Source: Lachnospiraceae bacterium (lineage in GTDB: Bacteria; Bacillota; Clostridia; Lachnospirales; Lachnospiraceae). Taken from it: 64,000 nt of DNA. A model generated the notes under the pieces. The model saw nothing but the letters and a program-made list of their open reading frames with translations. It ran no database searches and was not told the DNA's origin. The stretch covers positions 1 through 64,000 of the forward strand of contig JAILHF010000048.1 of the NCBI GenBank assembly GCA_024696005.1, in the 5' to 3' direction. Both the position numbers and the translations under genes were made by a program. This document shows, in pieces, positions 40,235 to 51,084 of the stretch (its first letter is position 1; every line of letters starts with the position of its first letter).

Positions 40235-41203
40235 TCAGTCTTCGCTTTCGCGAAGATGAACGCCGATCTCACGGAGCTTCTCAAGCACCTCATCAAGAGA
40301 CTTCTTACCGAGGTTACGCACCTTCATCATCTCTTCGGGTGTCTTGTTGCAAAGCTCTTCAACCGTATTGATGCCCGCACGCTTCAGGCAGTTGAACGAA
40401 CGCACGGAAAGCTCCAGTTCGTCAATGCTGATAGCCAGTGCCTGCTTCTCACGGTCCTCGGACTGATTCTTCAGTACCGTTGCCGTCTGGCCCTTTCCGG
40501 AAAGGTTGATGAAGAGCTTCAGATGCTCGCTCAGTACCTTTGCCGCAAGGCTGACGGATTCTTCCGGTGAAAGCGCCCCGTTGGTGAACACATCCAGCGT
40601 AAGCTTGTCATAGTCGGTGATCTGACCCACACGGGTGTTCTCAACCGTGACATTCACGCGCTCCACCGGCGTATAGATGGAATCGATCGCAATGCTGCCT
40701 ACCGGAAGTTCGTCCTTCTTATTCTTGTCGGAGCTCACATAACCGCGTCCCTTCGTCACCAGCAGGTCCATCTCAAGACGGGAATCCTTGGATCCGCTCA
40801 GGGTAGCGATCACCTGGTCCTTATTTACAATGCTTACTTCAGGATCGTCAAAACGGATATCGGATGCACGTACCACACCGTTGCCTTCAAAGCTGATATG
40901 CGCTTTCTTGGGCTCATCGCGGTCGCTCTCATCACGGATCGCCAAAGACTTGACGTTCATGATGATCTCGGGCACGTCCTCTTTCACTCCTTCGATCGTA
41001 GTGAACTCATGCAGCACCCCTTCGATCTTGATCTGGCTTACTGCCGCACCGGGCAGGGATGCCAGCATGATCCGGCGCAGGGAATTACCCAGCGTGGTTC
41101 CATAGCCGCGCTCCAGAGGCTCGACCGTGAAACGGCCGTACTTTTTGTCTTCCGAGATCTCAACGATCTTGATATCCGGGCAGTCAAAGTCAAATTCTAT
41201 CAT
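40235..41203 (-). CDS. rpoA: RNA polymerase alpha subunit
   Basis: This 322-aa protein has the N-terminal assembly domain (about 1-230, with [16 protein letters not shown] at 36-51) and a C-terminal DNA-binding domain (about 245-310). The latter contains [16 protein letters not shown] and [12 protein letters not shown], the residues that contact UP elements. UP-like A tracts do precede several promoters here. It follows rpsD by 70 nt. Confidence 0.98.
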   Translation of the reverse strand: MIEFDFDCPDIKIVEISEDKKYGRFTVEPLERGYGTTLGNSLRRIMLASLPGAAVSQIKIEGVLHEFTTIEGVKEDVPEIIMNVKSLAIRDESDRDEPKKAHISFEGNGVVRASDIRFDDPEVSIVNKDQVIATLSGSKDSRLEMDLLVTKGRGYVSSDKNKKDELPVGSIAIDSIYTPVERVNVTVENTRVGQITDYDKLTLDVFTNGALSPEESVSLAAKVLSEHLKLFINLSGKGQTATVLKNQSEDREKQALAISIDELELSVRSFNCLKRAGINTVEELCNKTPEEMMKVRNLGKKSLDEVLEKLREIGVHLRESED

Positions 41204-41273
41204 GCAGCTGTTCTCCTTTTCCTGTTGATAAGGTTTCCGAGTTCCTCTTGGAGACTGTCACGAGGACAGCTTC

Positions 41274-41948
41274 TTACTTGGAATACAACTCGACGATCAG
41301 CATCTCGTTCACGGGCACATCGATCGCTTCTCTTGCGGGGAGCTCTTTAACGACGCCTTTTCTGGCCTCGATGTCCATCTCCAGCCATGCGGGAACGATC
41401 CTGCCCTCGGTTACCTCAAAAACATCCTTGTAACGCTGCATGCCGCGCGCCTTCTCGGTCAGCTCGATCACATCACCGGCCTTGATCTGATAGGAAGGGA
41501 TGTTGATCTTCTTTCCGTTGACGGTCACATGCTTGTGGCCTACGACCTGACGTGCCTCTCTGCGGGTACGTGCAAGGCCCAGACGGAATACGACGTTATC
41601 CAGGCGGCTCTCCAGAAGGATCATCAGGTTTGCACCGGTCATGCCCTTCATGCGGTCAGCCTTCTCATAGTAATTACGGAAAGGCTTCTCGAGAACGCCA
41701 TAGATGAACTTTGCCTTCTGCTTCTCACGCAGCTGCAGGCCGTACTCACTGATCTTCTTGCCTGCGTTGCGGGGATTGCGGATGGACTCATTCACACGAC
41801 GATCCAGTCTCTTGTTGATATTTTTCTTGCGGCCATCGACCTCACTTTTCCACTCGTTGGTGTGGGTATACTTTTCCACACCCAGGAAGGAGGGATCGAT
41901 GCCCAAAGCTCTGCATCTTTTCAGTACAGGTACTCTGTTCACTGCCAT
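41274..41948 (-). CDS. rpsD: 30S ribosomal protein S4
   Basis: This 224-aa protein has the S4 RNA-binding domain near [20 protein letters not shown] and [16 protein letters not shown]. It begins [16 protein letters not shown] as in many Clostridia and lacks the N-terminal zinc cysteines of other S4 proteins. At 224 aa it is longer than the usual 200, with extra residues after position 20 and near the C-terminus. In other bacteria S4 represses its own operon. Confidence 0.97.
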   Translation of the reverse strand: MAVNRVPVLKRCRALGIDPSFLGVEKYTHTNEWKSEVDGRKKNINKRLDRRVNESIRNPRNAGKKISEYGLQLREKQKAKFIYGVLEKPFRNYYEKADRMKGMTGANLMILLESRLDNVVFRLGLARTRREARQVVGHKHVTVNGKKINIPSYQIKAGDVIELTEKARGMQRYKDVFEVTEGRIVPAWLEMDIEARKGVVKELPAREAIDVPVNEMLIVELYSK

Positions 41949-41973
41949 GATTCTTTATCCTCCATTCACACAA

Positions 41974-42387
41974 TTATACACGACGACGCTTCGGCGGGCG
42001 GCACCCGTTATGAGGAACGGGGGTCACGTCGCGAATGCTCGTTACCGTCAGGCCGTTAGCCTGCAATGCGCGGATCGCTGCCTCTCTTCCGGATCCCGGT
42101 CCTTTTACAAAGACATCTACCGTCTTGAGGCCGTGGATCAGAGCCGCCTTCGTAGCGGTCTCGGACGCCATCTGCGCCGCATAAGGAGTAGATTTCTTTG
42201 AACCGCGGAATCCCAGACCACCGGCGGATGCCCAGGAAAGAGCATTGCCTTCGCTGTCCGTCAACGTCACGATCGTGTTGTTGAAGGATGCCTGAATGTG
42301 TGCCTGTCCATGTTCAACGTTTTTCTTGACACGCTTCTTCGCAGTCTTCTTTGCTGCGGGTGAAGTACCTTTCTTTGCTGCTGCCAT
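41974..42387 (-). CDS. rpsK: 30S ribosomal protein S11
   Basis: This 137-aa protein has the S11 core [34 protein letters not shown] and the C-terminal [18 protein letters not shown], which forms part of the platform near the mRNA exit. The Ala/Lys-rich N-terminus (1-25) is longer than in most homologues. It sits between rpsM and rpsD. Confidence 0.98.
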   Translation of the reverse strand: MAAAKKGTSPAAKKTAKKRVKKNVEHGQAHIQASFNNTIVTLTDSEGNALSWASAGGLGFRGSKKSTPYAAQMASETATKAALIHGLKTVDVFVKGPGSGREAAIRALQANGLTVTSIRDVTPVPHNGCRPPKRRRV

Positions 42388-42450
42388 AAAACTAACCTAC
42401 TTTCTTTTTTTCTATAAATAATGAATAGTTACCGAAAAACCAAATGCTGC

Positions 42451-42819
42451 TTACTTCTTCTTGCCGGCTACCGTCTTCTTGGGACCCTTGCGTGTACGTG
42501 CGTTGGTCTTGGTCTTCTGGCCACGGACCGGAAGTCCCTTTCTGTGACGGATGCCTCTGTAGCAGCCGATTTCCTGCAGACGCTTGATGTTGAGTGCGAT
42601 CTCACGGCGGAGATCACCTTCTACCATGTAGCCGTCCTCAAGAACAGCACTGATAGCCTTTACCTCATCGTCTGTCAGATCTCTGCAGCGGGTGTTGGGA
42701 TCAACCTTAGCCGCCTCAAGGATCTTGTTTGCGCTGACACGCCCGATTCCGTAGATATAGGTAAGACCGATCTCTACGCGCTTGTCTCTGGGCAAGTCAA
42801 TACCTGCAATACGAGCCAT
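42451..42819 (-). CDS. rpsM: 30S ribosomal protein S13
   Basis: This 122-aa protein starts [21 protein letters not shown] and ends with a basic tail ([11 protein letters not shown]). It binds the 30S head and contacts the P-site tRNA. The ribosome binding site GGAGGAAAG is preceded by a perfect GGGGATATCCCC palindrome (42837-42848), part of a long structured leader. Confidence 0.98.
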   Translation of the reverse strand: MARIAGIDLPRDKRVEIGLTYIYGIGRVSANKILEAAKVDPNTRCRDLTDDEVKAISAVLEDGYMVEGDLRREIALNIKRLQEIGCYRGIRHRKGLPVRGQKTKTNARTRKGPKKTVAGKKK

Positions 42820-42836
42820 TTTTCTTTCCTCCGTTC

Positions 42837-42992
42837 GGGGATATCCCCCTGTGCTGTGCCGGTCGGTATGATAAGTCCGGCAGATTAACAGTTACCAATT
42901 GACTGGGACGGCGGGTTAAACCGTCCGACCGGTTTTCTCCGGTCTTGCCCCCTCCCCGATCGTTTTTCGTTTCGCGCAGGGGGAGCCTGCGC
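42837..42992 (-). promoter_or_regulatory. Structured leader upstream of rpsM
   Basis: The 368-nt gap between rpmJ and rpsM (42820-43187) has no supported gene. On the minus strand it holds four clear hairpins: stems at 42974-42992 (GCGCAGG/CCTGCGC), 42927-42944 (GACCGG/CCGGTC), 42906-42926 (GGACGG/CCGTCC) and the palindrome at 42837-42848. By analogy with S4 control of alpha operons this may be a protein-binding leader, but that is inference. Confidence 0.5.
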
Positions 42993-43187
42993 CGGCTTTG
43001 CTTTTGCGTTCCGTCTGCGACGGTCCGCTTTCGATCGTTGTTTGGGAGAGGTATCAATCGTAAATGCACGGTGATCAGCATGTTCACCTCGATGACAGAG
43101 CAAAAATGCCTGCCACGCATTTATCGATGATCGGCAGACACTTTTGACGGAAAGTGCTGCCATAGCCGCTCATTGGTTACGCGCCGA

Positions 43188-43301
43188 TCAACCCTGGCGC
43201 TGTTTGTGTTTGGGATTCTCACAGATGATCATGATCCTCCCTTTTCTTTTGATGACCTTGCACTTTTCGCAGATCGGTTTTACAGATGATCTTACTTTCA
43301 T
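43188..43301 (-). CDS. rpmJ: 50S ribosomal protein L36
   Basis: This 37-aa protein, [10 protein letters not shown]...KHKQRQG, has the zinc ligands Cys11, Cys14, Cys27 and His32 of the zinc-binding L36 form (CEKC and CENPKH). It is too short for an ordinary ORF cut-off but complete, with AAAGGAGG upstream. It lies between infA and the long rpsM leader. Confidence 0.97.
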   Translation of the reverse strand: MKVRSSVKPICEKCKVIKRKGRIMIICENPKHKQRQG

Positions 43302-43339
43302 GGTAATTCCTCCTTTCCCCTAAAAAAAGACCGTTTTAT

Positions 43340-43368
43340 ATAGTATCATAGGGATTTTCTTAATGCAA
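43340..43368 (-). promoter_or_regulatory. Internal promoter upstream of rpmJ
   Basis: The minus strand reads TTGCAT (43363-43368), 17 nt, TACTAT (43340-43345), preceded by a long A-rich tract (43370-43386). It shares the ATGCTTGCAT block with the S10 and tRNA-Val promoters and would boost the alpha operon. Confidence 0.6.
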
Positions 43369-43410
43369 GCATTTTTTTATTTTTTTTCGGTATATCTCCG
43401 GAAATGTATT

Positions 43411-43629
43411 TTACTTATCTCTCCAGACGATACGTCCTTTTGACAGATCGTAGGGGGACAGTTCCATCGTAACTTTGTCTCCCGGAAGGATCTTGATGAA
43501 ATTCTGGCGCAGCTTACCGCTGATATGCGCCAGCACCTCATGGCCGTTTTCAAGCTGGACCTTAAACATCGTGTTCGGCAGCTTTTCGGTAACGGTCCCT
43601 TCAATCTCGATCACATCTGCTTTAGACAT
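43411..43629 (-). CDS. infA: Translation initiation factor IF-1
   Basis: This 72-aa protein is a single S1-like OB fold, with [19 protein letters not shown] at the N-terminus and [18 protein letters not shown] in the middle. It binds the 30S A site during initiation. It follows map by 76 nt in the usual Firmicute order adk-map-infA-rpmJ. Confidence 0.98.
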   Translation of the reverse strand: MSKADVIEIEGTVTEKLPNTMFKVQLENGHEVLAHISGKLRQNFIKILPGDKVTMELSPYDLSKGRIVWRDK

Positions 43630-43705
43630 TCTCTTCCTCCTTAGTACTCAGCAAAACCTTCATACAGCCTGCGGCTCTTTTCCTGCGCCGCTTTGCATCC
43701 TTTTC

Positions 43706-44458
43706 TCAATACAGACTCAGGATCTCGGGATCCCCGTCCGTGATCAGGATCGTGTTTTCATAATGAGCTGCCGGGCTTCCGTCTTCGGTCACAACCGTCC
43801 ACTCATCCTCCTCCCAGACCACATCCCCGCGTCCCAGGGCGATCATGGGTTCTACAGCCAGTGTCATTCCAGGCTGCAGCTTCGGCCCTCTCCGTTCCAT
43901 GTGATAATTCGGGATCTGCGGATCTTCATGAAGGGAAGTACCCACGCCATGCCCGACCAGCTCCCTTACTATGCCGTAACCGAACGGTGAGATATAATCT
44001 GCCACGGCATTGGAGATATCATAAACATGATTTCCCGCTCTCGCGACCTTGATCGCTTCAAAAAATGCATTCCTTGTTTCATCCACGAGTTTCTGTACTT
44101 CAGGACTTGCCTTTCCCACGATATGGGTTCTTGCCGCATCGGAATGATAACCCTTGTAGATGCAGCCCGCATCGATGGAAACGATATCCCCGTCCTTCAG
44201 GATCCGGTCCCTGGAGGGGATCCCGTGTACCACCTCATCGTTCACCGAAACGCAGATGTTTGCCGGATATCCCTCATAGTTCAGAAAGTTGGATACCACT
44301 CCGTGATGCGCAAGAAATTTCGCTGCGGCATCATCAAGATCCATTGTGGAGATCCCCGGCCGGACCAGCTTCTCCAGCTCGCGATGCATGTCGCAGAGCA
44401 GGTGATTCGAGATCCGCATCAGCTCGATCTCTCTGGGTGATTTGATCGAAATAGACAT
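43706..44458 (-). CDS. map: Methionine aminopeptidase type I
   Basis: This 250-aa protein has the pita-bread fold with conserved metal ligands in GDIVSIDAG, SDAARTH, GHGVGTSLHE and the final TVVTEDGSPAAHYENTI (split: VVTEDG, AAHYENT). It removes N-terminal methionine from nascent proteins. It has no N-terminal zinc finger. It follows adk by 16 nt. Confidence 0.97.
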   Translation of the reverse strand: MSISIKSPREIELMRISNHLLCDMHRELEKLVRPGISTMDLDDAAAKFLAHHGVVSNFLNYEGYPANICVSVNDEVVHGIPSRDRILKDGDIVSIDAGCIYKGYHSDAARTHIVGKASPEVQKLVDETRNAFFEAIKVARAGNHVYDISNAVADYISPFGYGIVRELVGHGVGTSLHEDPQIPNYHMERRGPKLQPGMTLAVEPMIALGRGDVVWEEDEWTVVTEDGSPAAHYENTILITDGDPEILSLY

Positions 44459-44474
44459 TTGTCAGCCTCTCTTC

Positions 44475-45116
44475 TCAGTCAAGGATGCCCCGGATCGCTG
44501 CAAACACATCCGTGGAATCCACCGTTCCGTCTACCGTCTTCAGCACGCCCTTCTTCGTATAGAAATCAATCAGGGGCTGTGTCTGCTCATGATAAACCGC
44601 AAGTCTCTTCATGACGGTCTCTTCCTTGTCGTCATCGCGAAGGACCAGCTCACTGCCGCACTTATCGCAGATCCCTTCCTGCTTCGGGGGGATATGAACG
44701 ATGTGATAGGTTGCCCCGCAGCTTAAGCAGGCGCGGCGGCCGCCCATGCGCTTCACGATATTCTCATCGGGCACTTCCACATCGATGGCATAATCGATCT
44801 TGTCCCCAAGCTTGTCAAGCTCGGCATCCAGTACCTCTGCCTGAGGAATGGTACGGGGAAAGCCGTCCAGAACATAACCGTTCTTGCAGTCATCCTGCGC
44901 CACGCGGTCCAGAAGGATACGTACGGTCAGCTCATCGGGTACCAGTGCCCCCTTGTCCATGTAGGTCTTGGCTTCCATGCCGAGAGGAGTACCTCCCTTG
45001 ATGTTTGCACGGAAGATATCGCCGGTAGAAACATGGGGAATCCCGTATGTCTCCGCGATCATCTTGGCCTGCGTTCCCTTGCCCGCACCGGGGGCACCCA
45101 ACATTACGATCTTCAT
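44475..45116 (-). CDS. adk: Adenylate kinase
   Basis: This 213-aa protein has P-loop [10 protein letters not shown] (7-16), DGFPRT (about 84-89) and a long-form lid with [10 protein letters not shown] and CDKC, the four-cysteine zinc site typical of Gram-positive enzymes. It interconverts ATP+AMP and 2 ADP. Its location after secY is standard. Confidence 0.97.
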   Translation of the reverse strand: MKIVMLGAPGAGKGTQAKMIAETYGIPHVSTGDIFRANIKGGTPLGMEAKTYMDKGALVPDELTVRILLDRVAQDDCKNGYVLDGFPRTIPQAEVLDAELDKLGDKIDYAIDVEVPDENIVKRMGGRRACLSCGATYHIVHIPPKQEGICDKCGSELVLRDDDKEETVMKRLAVYHEQTQPLIDFYTKKGVLKTVDGTVDSTDVFAAIRGILD

Positions 45117-45189
45117 GCTTTCATCCTCTCTTTTAACGCATAAAGCCCGCGGGGGCGTCCCACCCTCGCGGACAAAAAACAGTTGCTTC

Positions 45190-46509
45190 TTATGAATTCA
45201 GGAAACCCTTGTAGTTACGCTCAACCATCATGGTCTCCACCTGACGCATCGCATCGAGCACAACGCTCACGATAATGATCAGGGAGGTTCCCGCGAAGGT
45301 CACCTGGGCACCGAACACACCGTTGAACACGATGGGAATGGTCACTACGATGAACAGACCCACGGCTCCGATGAAGATGATGTACTGCAGGATGTTGTTC
45401 AGGTATTCCGTGGTGGGACGTCCGGGACGTACACCGGGAACGAATCCGCCGCGCTTCTTCAGGTTATCCGAGATGATCACCGGGTTAAAGGTGATCGCGG
45501 TATAGAAGTAAGCGAAGAAGATGACCAGCACAACATACAGGAGCAGTCCAAGCGTATACCAGGGAGTTTCTGCCTGGAACCAGTTGCTGCTCTGCAGCGC
45601 CTTGAGGATATGGCTCCATGCTCCCGTTCCGGGATCAAGGCTGAAGAGGCTCCAGATGATCACCGGGAACTGCATGATCGAGCTTGCAAAGATGACGGGC
45701 ATGACACCGGAGGTGTTGACCCGCAGGGGAATGTTGTTGGTGTTCCCCATGGCCGCGATGCGGCTGTTATTGCTGCGCCCGTTGTAATGCACCGGGATCT
45801 TGCGCACACCGTCATTCAGCAGTACGGTCAGGACGATCGTGATCAGGATCACCGCGATGATGATGATCGCCGAGAGAACGGCCTTACCTACGTTGCCCGC
45901 GCTGGTAACGAACTGTGAGAACAGACCGCTGATGTCCGCGGGGATGCGGGATGCGATGTTAAATACCAGGATGATGGATGAGCCGTTGCCGATACCCTTT
46001 TCGGTGATCTGCTCGCCCAGCCACATCACGAATGCAGCGCCTGCGGTAAGAGCGGCCACGGTTGCGATCACGTTGACCGCATTGAATTCACGTAACAGAC
46101 CTCTCTGTCCGAAACCGACTGCCATACCGATGGCCTCGATGACTGCGAGACCAATGGTAGCATAACGGGTCGCTTCGTTAAGCTTTGCGTGCCCGTCCTC
46201 CTCCCTGCTCATTTCTTCGAGCTTGGGAATGGAGAGTGTCAACATCTGTACAATGATGGATGCCATGATGTATGTACTGATACCCAGTGCAAACACAGAC
46301 ATACTTGTAAAGGAACCGCCCGTGAACGCATCAAAGAAATTAAATGCGTCTCCGCTCTGCTGGGCAAACCACTGTTTGAAGTACTCGGGGTTCGTGCCCG
46401 GAACGGGAATCTGGCTGCCGAGACGGATGATGACCAGCATCAGTGCCGTATAGAGCAGACGCTTGCGGATATCCTTGATCTTAAACGCATTAACCAAAGT
46501 CCGAAACAT
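45190..46509 (-). CDS. secY: Preprotein translocase subunit SecY
   Basis: This 439-aa protein has ten predicted membrane helices, the plug region after the first helix, and conserved loops including [28 protein letters not shown] and [16 protein letters not shown]. It forms the export channel driven by SecA (11696-14278). It follows rplO by 33 nt. Confidence 0.98.
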   Translation of the reverse strand: MFRTLVNAFKIKDIRKRLLYTALMLVIIRLGSQIPVPGTNPEYFKQWFAQQSGDAFNFFDAFTGGSFTSMSVFALGISTYIMASIIVQMLTLSIPKLEEMSREEDGHAKLNEATRYATIGLAVIEAIGMAVGFGQRGLLREFNAVNVIATVAALTAGAAFVMWLGEQITEKGIGNGSSIILVFNIASRIPADISGLFSQFVTSAGNVGKAVLSAIIIIAVILITIVLTVLLNDGVRKIPVHYNGRSNNSRIAAMGNTNNIPLRVNTSGVMPVIFASSIMQFPVIIWSLFSLDPGTGAWSHILKALQSSNWFQAETPWYTLGLLLYVVLVIFFAYFYTAITFNPVIISDNLKKRGGFVPGVRPGRPTTEYLNNILQYIIFIGAVGLFIVVTIPIVFNGVFGAQVTFAGTSLIIIVSVVLDAMRQVETMMVERNYKGFLNS

Positions 46510-46542
46510 ATCGTAACCTCCAGATCTGAATGCTCTCTACTC

Positions 46543-46986
46543 TTATACCGCCTCGATACTGCCGCCGGCAGCTTCGATCTTTGCCTTGGCTGCTTCGCTG
46601 AAAGCATCCACCTTTACGGTAAGTTTCTTGCTGATCTCGCCGTTGCCGAGGATCTTTACGCCGTCGCGGGGATTCTTGACGATTCCCTTCTCCATCAGGC
46701 TGTCCACAGTCACGGTATCGCCGCTCTCGAACACGTCATTCAGACGGCTCACATTGATCCCGATGAAGGTAAGCGTATTGCGGTTCTTGAAACCACGCTT
46801 GGGGATACGACGATACAGAGGCATCTGTCCGCCTTCGAAACCGATACGGGGAGCGCCGCTACGCGCCTTCTGTCCCTTATGTCCCTTACCGGCAGTCTTT
46901 CCGTTTCCGGAACCATGACCGCGGCCGCGGCGGAAATTGTCGCTATGCTTGGACCCGTCAGCGGGTCTCAGATTCGATAAATCCAT
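46543..46986 (-). CDS. rplO: 50S ribosomal protein L15
   Basis: This 147-aa protein has the Gly/Arg-rich N-terminal tail ([20 protein letters not shown], 19-38), [17 protein letters not shown] and a globular C-terminal domain with [18 protein letters not shown]. It binds 23S rRNA late in 50S assembly and lies in the usual place between rpmD and secY. Confidence 0.98.
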   Translation of the reverse strand: MDLSNLRPADGSKHSDNFRRGRGHGSGNGKTAGKGHKGQKARSGAPRIGFEGGQMPLYRRIPKRGFKNRNTLTFIGINVSRLNDVFESGDTVTVDSLMEKGIVKNPRDGVKILGNGEISKKLTVKVDAFSEAAKAKIEAAGGSIEAV

Positions 46987-46999
46987 TTTTTTGTCCTCC

Positions 47000-47185
47000 T
47001 TATGCCTCTTCTACCTTCAGCATATAGCCTACCTGCTGGATCTGCCCTCTGGTAGCCGCATTGTCCGGAAGCGTTACGGTCTTGTGCATCTTGGTCAGTC
47101 CCATGGCCTCCACCGTTCTTCTGTGCTTCGGCACGGCGCCGATCGGGGACTTCACCAGAGTTACCTTTAGATTCTTCTCTGCCAT
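47000..47185 (-). CDS. rpmD: 50S ribosomal protein L30
   Basis: This 61-aa protein has [19 protein letters not shown] near the start and [20 protein letters not shown], the single short L30 fold. Length and position between rpsE and rplO are standard. Confidence 0.98.
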   Translation of the reverse strand: MAEKNLKVTLVKSPIGAVPKHRRTVEAMGLTKMHKTVTLPDNAATRGQIQQVGYMLKVEEA

Positions 47186-47202
47186 GATCTTACCCTCCTC
47201 GC

Positions 47203-47715
47203 TTATGCCCGGATCTCTTCCACAGACTTGCCGCGCTTCATGGCAACTTCCTCGGGGCTCTTCAGAGCTGCAAGGCCGTTGATGGTTGCCAGAACGACAT
47301 TCTGCTTGTTATTGGATCCCAAAGATTTCGTACGGATGTTCTTGATCCCTGCCATATCGCAGACGATACGAGCAGGACCGCCCGCGATGACACCGGTACC
47401 TTCCGGAGCTCTCTTCAGCAGGACTTCGGCGGAACCGAAACTGCCGATCTGGTCGTGCGTGATGCTCTCGTTCTCATCCCTTGCAACATTGACCAGATGC
47501 TTGGCGGCATCTTCCTTACCCTTGCGGATCGCCTCGGGGATCTCGGCAGCTTTGCCGAGGCCGGCGCCCACATGACCGTTGCCGTCACCTACAACAACCA
47601 GAGCGGTAAAGCGCATGTTACGTCCACCCTTTACAACCTTGGTTACGCGCTTGATGGCAACTACTTTATCATTCAGTTCACCCAACTGACTGGCATCAAT
47701 GATCTCACGTTTCAT
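47203..47715 (-). CDS. rpsE: 30S ribosomal protein S5
   Basis: This 170-aa protein has the dsRNA-binding-like N-terminal domain with [19 protein letters not shown] and the [10 protein letters not shown] loop, and the C-terminal domain with [16 protein letters not shown]. It helps decoding accuracy and mRNA unwinding. The 17-nt spacing to rpmD holds a good ribosome binding site. Confidence 0.98.
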   Translation of the reverse strand: MKREIIDASQLGELNDKVVAIKRVTKVVKGGRNMRFTALVVVGDGNGHVGAGLGKAAEIPEAIRKGKEDAAKHLVNVARDENESITHDQIGSFGSAEVLLKRAPEGTGVIAGGPARIVCDMAGIKNIRTKSLGSNNKQNVVLATINGLAALKSPEEVAMKRGKSVEEIRA

Positions 47716-47730
47716 TCTGTTACTCTCCTC

Positions 47731-48099
47731 CTAGAATTGTAAGCCGGCTTCTCTTGCCGCCTCAGCCAATGCTGCAACCTTACCGTGATAAATGTAACCG
47801 CCTCTGTCGAAAACAACGGTCTCGATGCCTTTGTCCAATGCGCGCTTTGCAATGATGCCTCCCAGCACCTTTGCAGCTTCCACGTCGTTGGTCTTCTGAA
47901 GCTGTGCCTTTACATCCTTCTCTACTGTGGAGGCCGCCACAATGGTATTGCCGGCTTCGTCATCGATAACCTGTGCATACATGTGGTTGTTGCTCCTGTA
48001 TACCGCAAGGCGGGGTCTGGCGGCCGTACCGCTGAAACGGTTGCGGATCTTTAAATGCTTCTTTTCGCGCACTTTCTGTCTTGATTCTTTGCTTACCAT
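47731..48099 (-). CDS. rplR: 50S ribosomal protein L18
   Basis: This 122-aa protein has a basic N-terminus, [20 protein letters not shown] (28-47) and a C-terminal [20 protein letters not shown], which contacts 5S rRNA. The order L6-L18-S5 is the standard spc arrangement. Confidence 0.98.
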   Translation of the reverse strand: MVSKESRQKVREKKHLKIRNRFSGTAARPRLAVYRSNNHMYAQVIDDEAGNTIVAASTVEKDVKAQLQKTNDVEAAKVLGGIIAKRALDKGIETVVFDRGGYIYHGKVAALAEAAREAGLQF

Positions 48100-48114
48100 T
48101 TCTTAAGGCCCTCC

Positions 48115-48657
48115 TTACTTCTTACCGGTCTTGCCGACTTTACGTCTGATGGTCTCGTCGACATACTTGATACCCTTGCCCTTATAAGGCTCAGGACGTC
48201 TCTTGTCGCGGATCTCAGCGGCAAACTGACCGACTTTTTCCTTGTCAATACCCTTTACGATGATGAGGTTCTGACCGTCAACCGCAGTCTCGATCCCCTC
48301 AGGGTCTTCCATCTCTACCGGATGGGAATAGCCCAGGTTCAGCACCAGCTTCTTGCCCTGCTTGGCTGCACGGTAACCGACACCGTTCACCTCGAGCTTT
48401 TTCTCATAGCCGTCGGTAACACCTACTACCATGTTGTTGAGCAGTGTTCTCGTCAGGCCATGCAGAGATTTCATCTTCTTCAGATCATTCGGTCTGGAAA
48501 CGGTGATCTCGGCACCTTCCTGCTTGATCTCCATCTCTGCGGGAAGTACTCTCTCCAGCGTTCCCTTGGGACCTTTTACAGTCACTTTGTTATTTTCTGC
48601 AATACTTACCGTTACTCCGGCAGGTACCGCGATTGGCATTCTTCCGATTCGTGACAT
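48115..48657 (-). CDS. rplF: 50S ribosomal protein L6
   Basis: This 180-aa protein has two L6 repeats, beginning [19 protein letters not shown], with [20 protein letters not shown] in the middle and [19 protein letters not shown] near the end. It lies near the GTPase-associated centre of the 50S subunit. Confidence 0.98.
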   Translation of the reverse strand: MSRIGRMPIAVPAGVTVSIAENNKVTVKGPKGTLERVLPAEMEIKQEGAEITVSRPNDLKKMKSLHGLTRTLLNNMVVGVTDGYEKKLEVNGVGYRAAKQGKKLVLNLGYSHPVEMEDPEGIETAVDGQNLIIVKGIDKEKVGQFAAEIRDKRRPEPYKGKGIKYVDETIRRKVGKTGKK

Positions 48658-48678
48658 GCCCGTACCCTCCTTAATATT

Positions 48679-49080
48679 TTACCAAACAAATGCTAACACT
48701 TCGCCGCCCACGCCCTGCTTGCGTGCTTCCTTATCGGTGATCACGCCCTGGTTCGTGGAGATAATGGCAATGCCGAGGCCGCCCAGAACCCTGGGGAGCT
48801 CGTCCTTGCCCGCATACACACGCAGACCCGGCTTGGAGATGCGCTTGATGCCGGTGATGATCTTTTCGTTCTTGTCTGCGCCGTACTTGAGCGTGATGTG
48901 GATGGCCTTGAAGTTGCCGTCATCTACCAGCTCGTATTTTCTGATGTAACCTTCATCCTGCAGGATCTGTGCGATCGCCAGTTTCATCTTGGATGAGGGA
49001 ACATCAACCGTATCATGTTTTGCAGTATTTGCGTTACGGATTCTAGTAAGCATATCTGCAATAGGATCACTCATTGTCAT
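48679..49080 (-). CDS. rpsH: 30S ribosomal protein S8
   Basis: This 133-aa protein has [16 protein letters not shown] at its start and [20 protein letters not shown] in the C-terminal domain. S8 binds helix 21 of 16S rRNA and in E. coli represses the spc operon by binding a 16S-like site near rplE. I did not find an obvious mimic here. Confidence 0.98.
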   Translation of the reverse strand: MTMSDPIADMLTRIRNANTAKHDTVDVPSSKMKLAIAQILQDEGYIRKYELVDDGNFKAIHITLKYGADKNEKIITGIKRISKPGLRVYAGKDELPRVLGGLGIAIISTNQGVITDKEARKQGVGGEVLAFVW

Positions 49081-49101
49081 TTGATTTTCCTCCTCCCTCT
49101 C

Positions 49102-49287
49102 TTACCAACTGGCCTTCTTTACGCCCGGGATCTGTCCCTGGTAAGCCAGTTCCCGGAAGCAAACGCGGCAGATGCCATACTTCCGAAGCACGCTGTGCGG
49201 ACGTCCGCAGATTCTGCAGCGGGTATAAGCCCGCGTGGAGAATTTGGGTTTGCGCTGCTGCTTAAGTTTCATTGCTAATTTTGCCAT
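49102..49287 (-). CDS. rpsN: 30S ribosomal protein S14, zinc-binding type
   Basis: This 61-aa protein is the short zinc form with four cysteines (Cys24, Cys27, Cys40, Cys43) in CRIC and CRVC. This type is usual in Firmicutes; the longer zinc-free paralogue is not in the window. Confidence 0.98.
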   Translation of the reverse strand: MAKLAMKLKQQRKPKFSTRAYTRCRICGRPHSVLRKYGICRVCFRELAYQGQIPGVKKASW

Positions 49288-49309
49288 GATCTTTTAACCC
49301 TCCATATAA

Positions 49310-49858
49310 TCAGGCCGAAGCCTTTGCAAACGGCATGTTGAACAGTGTCAGGAGCTCTCTCGCTTCCTCATCGGTCCGTGCGGTGGTAACGATGATGACA
49401 TCCATGCCACGCACCTTGTCAACCTTATCGTACTCGATCTCGGGGAAGATCAGCTGCTCCTTGATGCCCAGTGCATAGTTGCCTCTGCCGTCGAACGCGT
49501 TGGGGTTCACACCGCGGAAGTCGCGCACTCGGGGCAGCGCCAGGTTGATCAGGCGATCCAGGAACTCGTACATCTTGTCGCCGCGAAGAGTGGTCTTGCA
49601 GCCGATCGCCTGGTTCTCTCTGATCTTGAAGTTTGCTATGGAGTTCTTGGCGCGGGTGATCACTGCCTTCTGTCCGGTGATGAGCTCCATGTCTGCCACA
49701 GCGCTCTCCAGAAGCTTGGCGTTATCCTTTGCCTCACCTACGCCCATGTTGATGACGATCTTATCGATCTTCGGCACCTGCATCACATTCTTGTAGCCGA
49801 ACTTTTTGGTCATCGCATCAACGATCTCGTTCTGATAAGTATCTTTTAATCTACTCAA
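49310..49858 (-). CDS. rplE: 50S ribosomal protein L5
   Basis: This 182-aa protein has [20 protein letters not shown] (29-48), the conserved [19 protein letters not shown] (split: [15 protein letters not shown]) and a C-terminal [14 protein letters not shown]. It binds 5S rRNA in the central protuberance. It follows rplX by 14 nt. Confidence 0.98.
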   Translation of the reverse strand: MSRLKDTYQNEIVDAMTKKFGYKNVMQVPKIDKIVINMGVGEAKDNAKLLESAVADMELITGQKAVITRAKNSIANFKIRENQAIGCKTTLRGDKMYEFLDRLINLALPRVRDFRGVNPNAFDGRGNYALGIKEQLIFPEIEYDKVDKVRGMDVIIVTTARTDEEARELLTLFNMPFAKASA

Positions 49859-49872
49859 TGCTCTGCTCCTCC

Positions 49873-50187
49873 TTAGTCGATCACATCGCCTGTGGCCTTG
49901 GCAACGCGAACCTTCTTGCCATCCACAACTTTAAAGCCGATCCGGGTAGGTTTTCCCTTGTGTACGACCATGACATTGGAAATGTCAATGGGCGCTTCCT
50001 TGTCGACGATGCCGCCGGTCTGGTTCTGCGCGGAGGGCTTGGAATGACGCTTTACGATGTTGATGCCCTCAACGAGCACCTTGCCCTTCTTCGCATCTAC
50101 CTTCAGAACTTTGCCTTCGCGGCCCTTGCCCTTCTCGGTACTGCCGGTCATGATCCTGACCGTATCGCCTGTCTTGATCTTTGTCAT
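49873..50187 (-). CDS. rplX: 50S ribosomal protein L24
   Basis: This 104-aa protein carries a KOW motif near its start ([20 protein letters not shown]) and ends NGKKVRVAK-like ([18 protein letters not shown]). It initiates 50S assembly on 23S rRNA. It lies between rplN and rplE. Confidence 0.98.
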   Translation of the reverse strand: MTKIKTGDTVRIMTGSTEKGKGREGKVLKVDAKKGKVLVEGINIVKRHSKPSAQNQTGGIVDKEAPIDISNVMVVHKGKPTRIGFKVVDGKKVRVAKATGDVID

Positions 50188-50200
50188 CTCTTCGCCCTCC

Positions 50201-50569
50201 TTACAGTACTTCGGGAGCCAGAGAAACGATCTTCATGAACTGCTTCTCTCGGAGCTCTCTTGCTACGGGCCCGAAGATACGGGTCCCTCTCGGGGTCTTG
50301 TCATCCTTGATGATGACTGCCGCATTCTCGTCAAACTTGATGTAGGAGCCGTCTTTTCTGTGTGCGCCCTTTACGGAACGAACCACAACAGCCTTGACCA
50401 CATCACCTTTCTTGACCACGCCGCCGGGTGTTGCATCCTTGACCGTAGCAACGATCACATCCCCGATATTGGCATATCTCCTGGTGGAGCCGCCCGACAC
50501 GCGGATGCACAGGATCTCTTTCGCACCTGTATTATCAGCGACCTTAAGTCTGCTCTCCTGTTGAATCAT
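50201..50569 (-). CDS. rplN: 50S ribosomal protein L14
   Basis: This 122-aa protein begins [19 protein letters not shown] and ends [12 protein letters not shown], the invariant ends of L14. It contacts 16S rRNA at a bridge between subunits. Confidence 0.98.
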   Translation of the reverse strand: MIQQESRLKVADNTGAKEILCIRVSGGSTRRYANIGDVIVATVKDATPGGVVKKGDVVKAVVVRSVKGAHRKDGSYIKFDENAAVIIKDDKTPRGTRIFGPVARELREKQFMKIVSLAPEVL

Positions 50570-50595
50570 GATCTATCTCCTTCCTATCCGCGTGC

Positions 50596-50853
50596 TTACT
50601 TCGCTCTCTCAACCACTTCCACCAGTCTCCATCTCTTGTCCTTGGACAGAGGGCGGGTCTCCATCACCTTTACGGTGTCGCCCGTTCTGGCATCGTTGGT
50701 CTCATCGTGAGCCTTCAGCTTGTAGGTCTTCTTTACGATCTTGTTATAAAGAGGATGACGCACATGGTCCTCAACAGCTACCGTGATCGTCTTGTCCATC
50801 TTATCGCTGATCACCTTACCCGTACGGGTCTTTCTTAAATTTCTCTCTTCCAC
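50596..50853 (-). CDS. rpsQ: 30S ribosomal protein S17
   Basis: This 85-aa OB-fold protein has [20 protein letters not shown] (12-31) and the [18 protein letters not shown]-terminal segment. It is an early 16S-binding protein, in the standard place between rpmC and rplN. Confidence 0.98.
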   Translation of the reverse strand: MEERNLRKTRTGKVISDKMDKTITVAVEDHVRHPLYNKIVKKTYKLKAHDETNDARTGDTVKVMETRPLSKDKRWRLVEVVERAK

Positions 50854-50871
50854 TGTTTATTCCCTCCCGCC

Positions 50872-51084
50872 TCAGGCTCTCTGCTTTGCGCTCAGCACAG
50901 TCTGGATCCGGGCGATATTCTTCTTGACCTCGCCAATCCGTGCCGTGTTGTCCAGCTGGTTCGTTGCATTCTGGAAACGCAGGTTGAAGAGTTCCTTCTT
51001 AGCGTCTACCAGTGCCTGGCTCAATTCTGCCGGAGACTTCTCTCGCAGGCCGTCTGTATATTTTCTTGTCTTCTTAGTTGCCAT
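50872..51084 (-). CDS. rpmC: 50S ribosomal protein L29
   Basis: This 70-aa helical protein has [20 protein letters not shown] and the signature [20 protein letters not shown]. It lies at the peptide exit tunnel and is part of the docking site for SRP and trigger factor. It overlaps rplP by 11 nt. Confidence 0.98.
   Translation of the reverse strand: MATKKTRKYTDGLREKSPAELSQALVDAKKELFNLRFQNATNQLDNTARIGEVKKNIARIQTVLSAKQRA

Noticed and set aside
42885-43163. Possible small genes between rpmJ and rpsM
   Set aside because: Overlapping frames there are arginine-rich and lack ribosome binding sites; the stretch is better explained as a structured leader.
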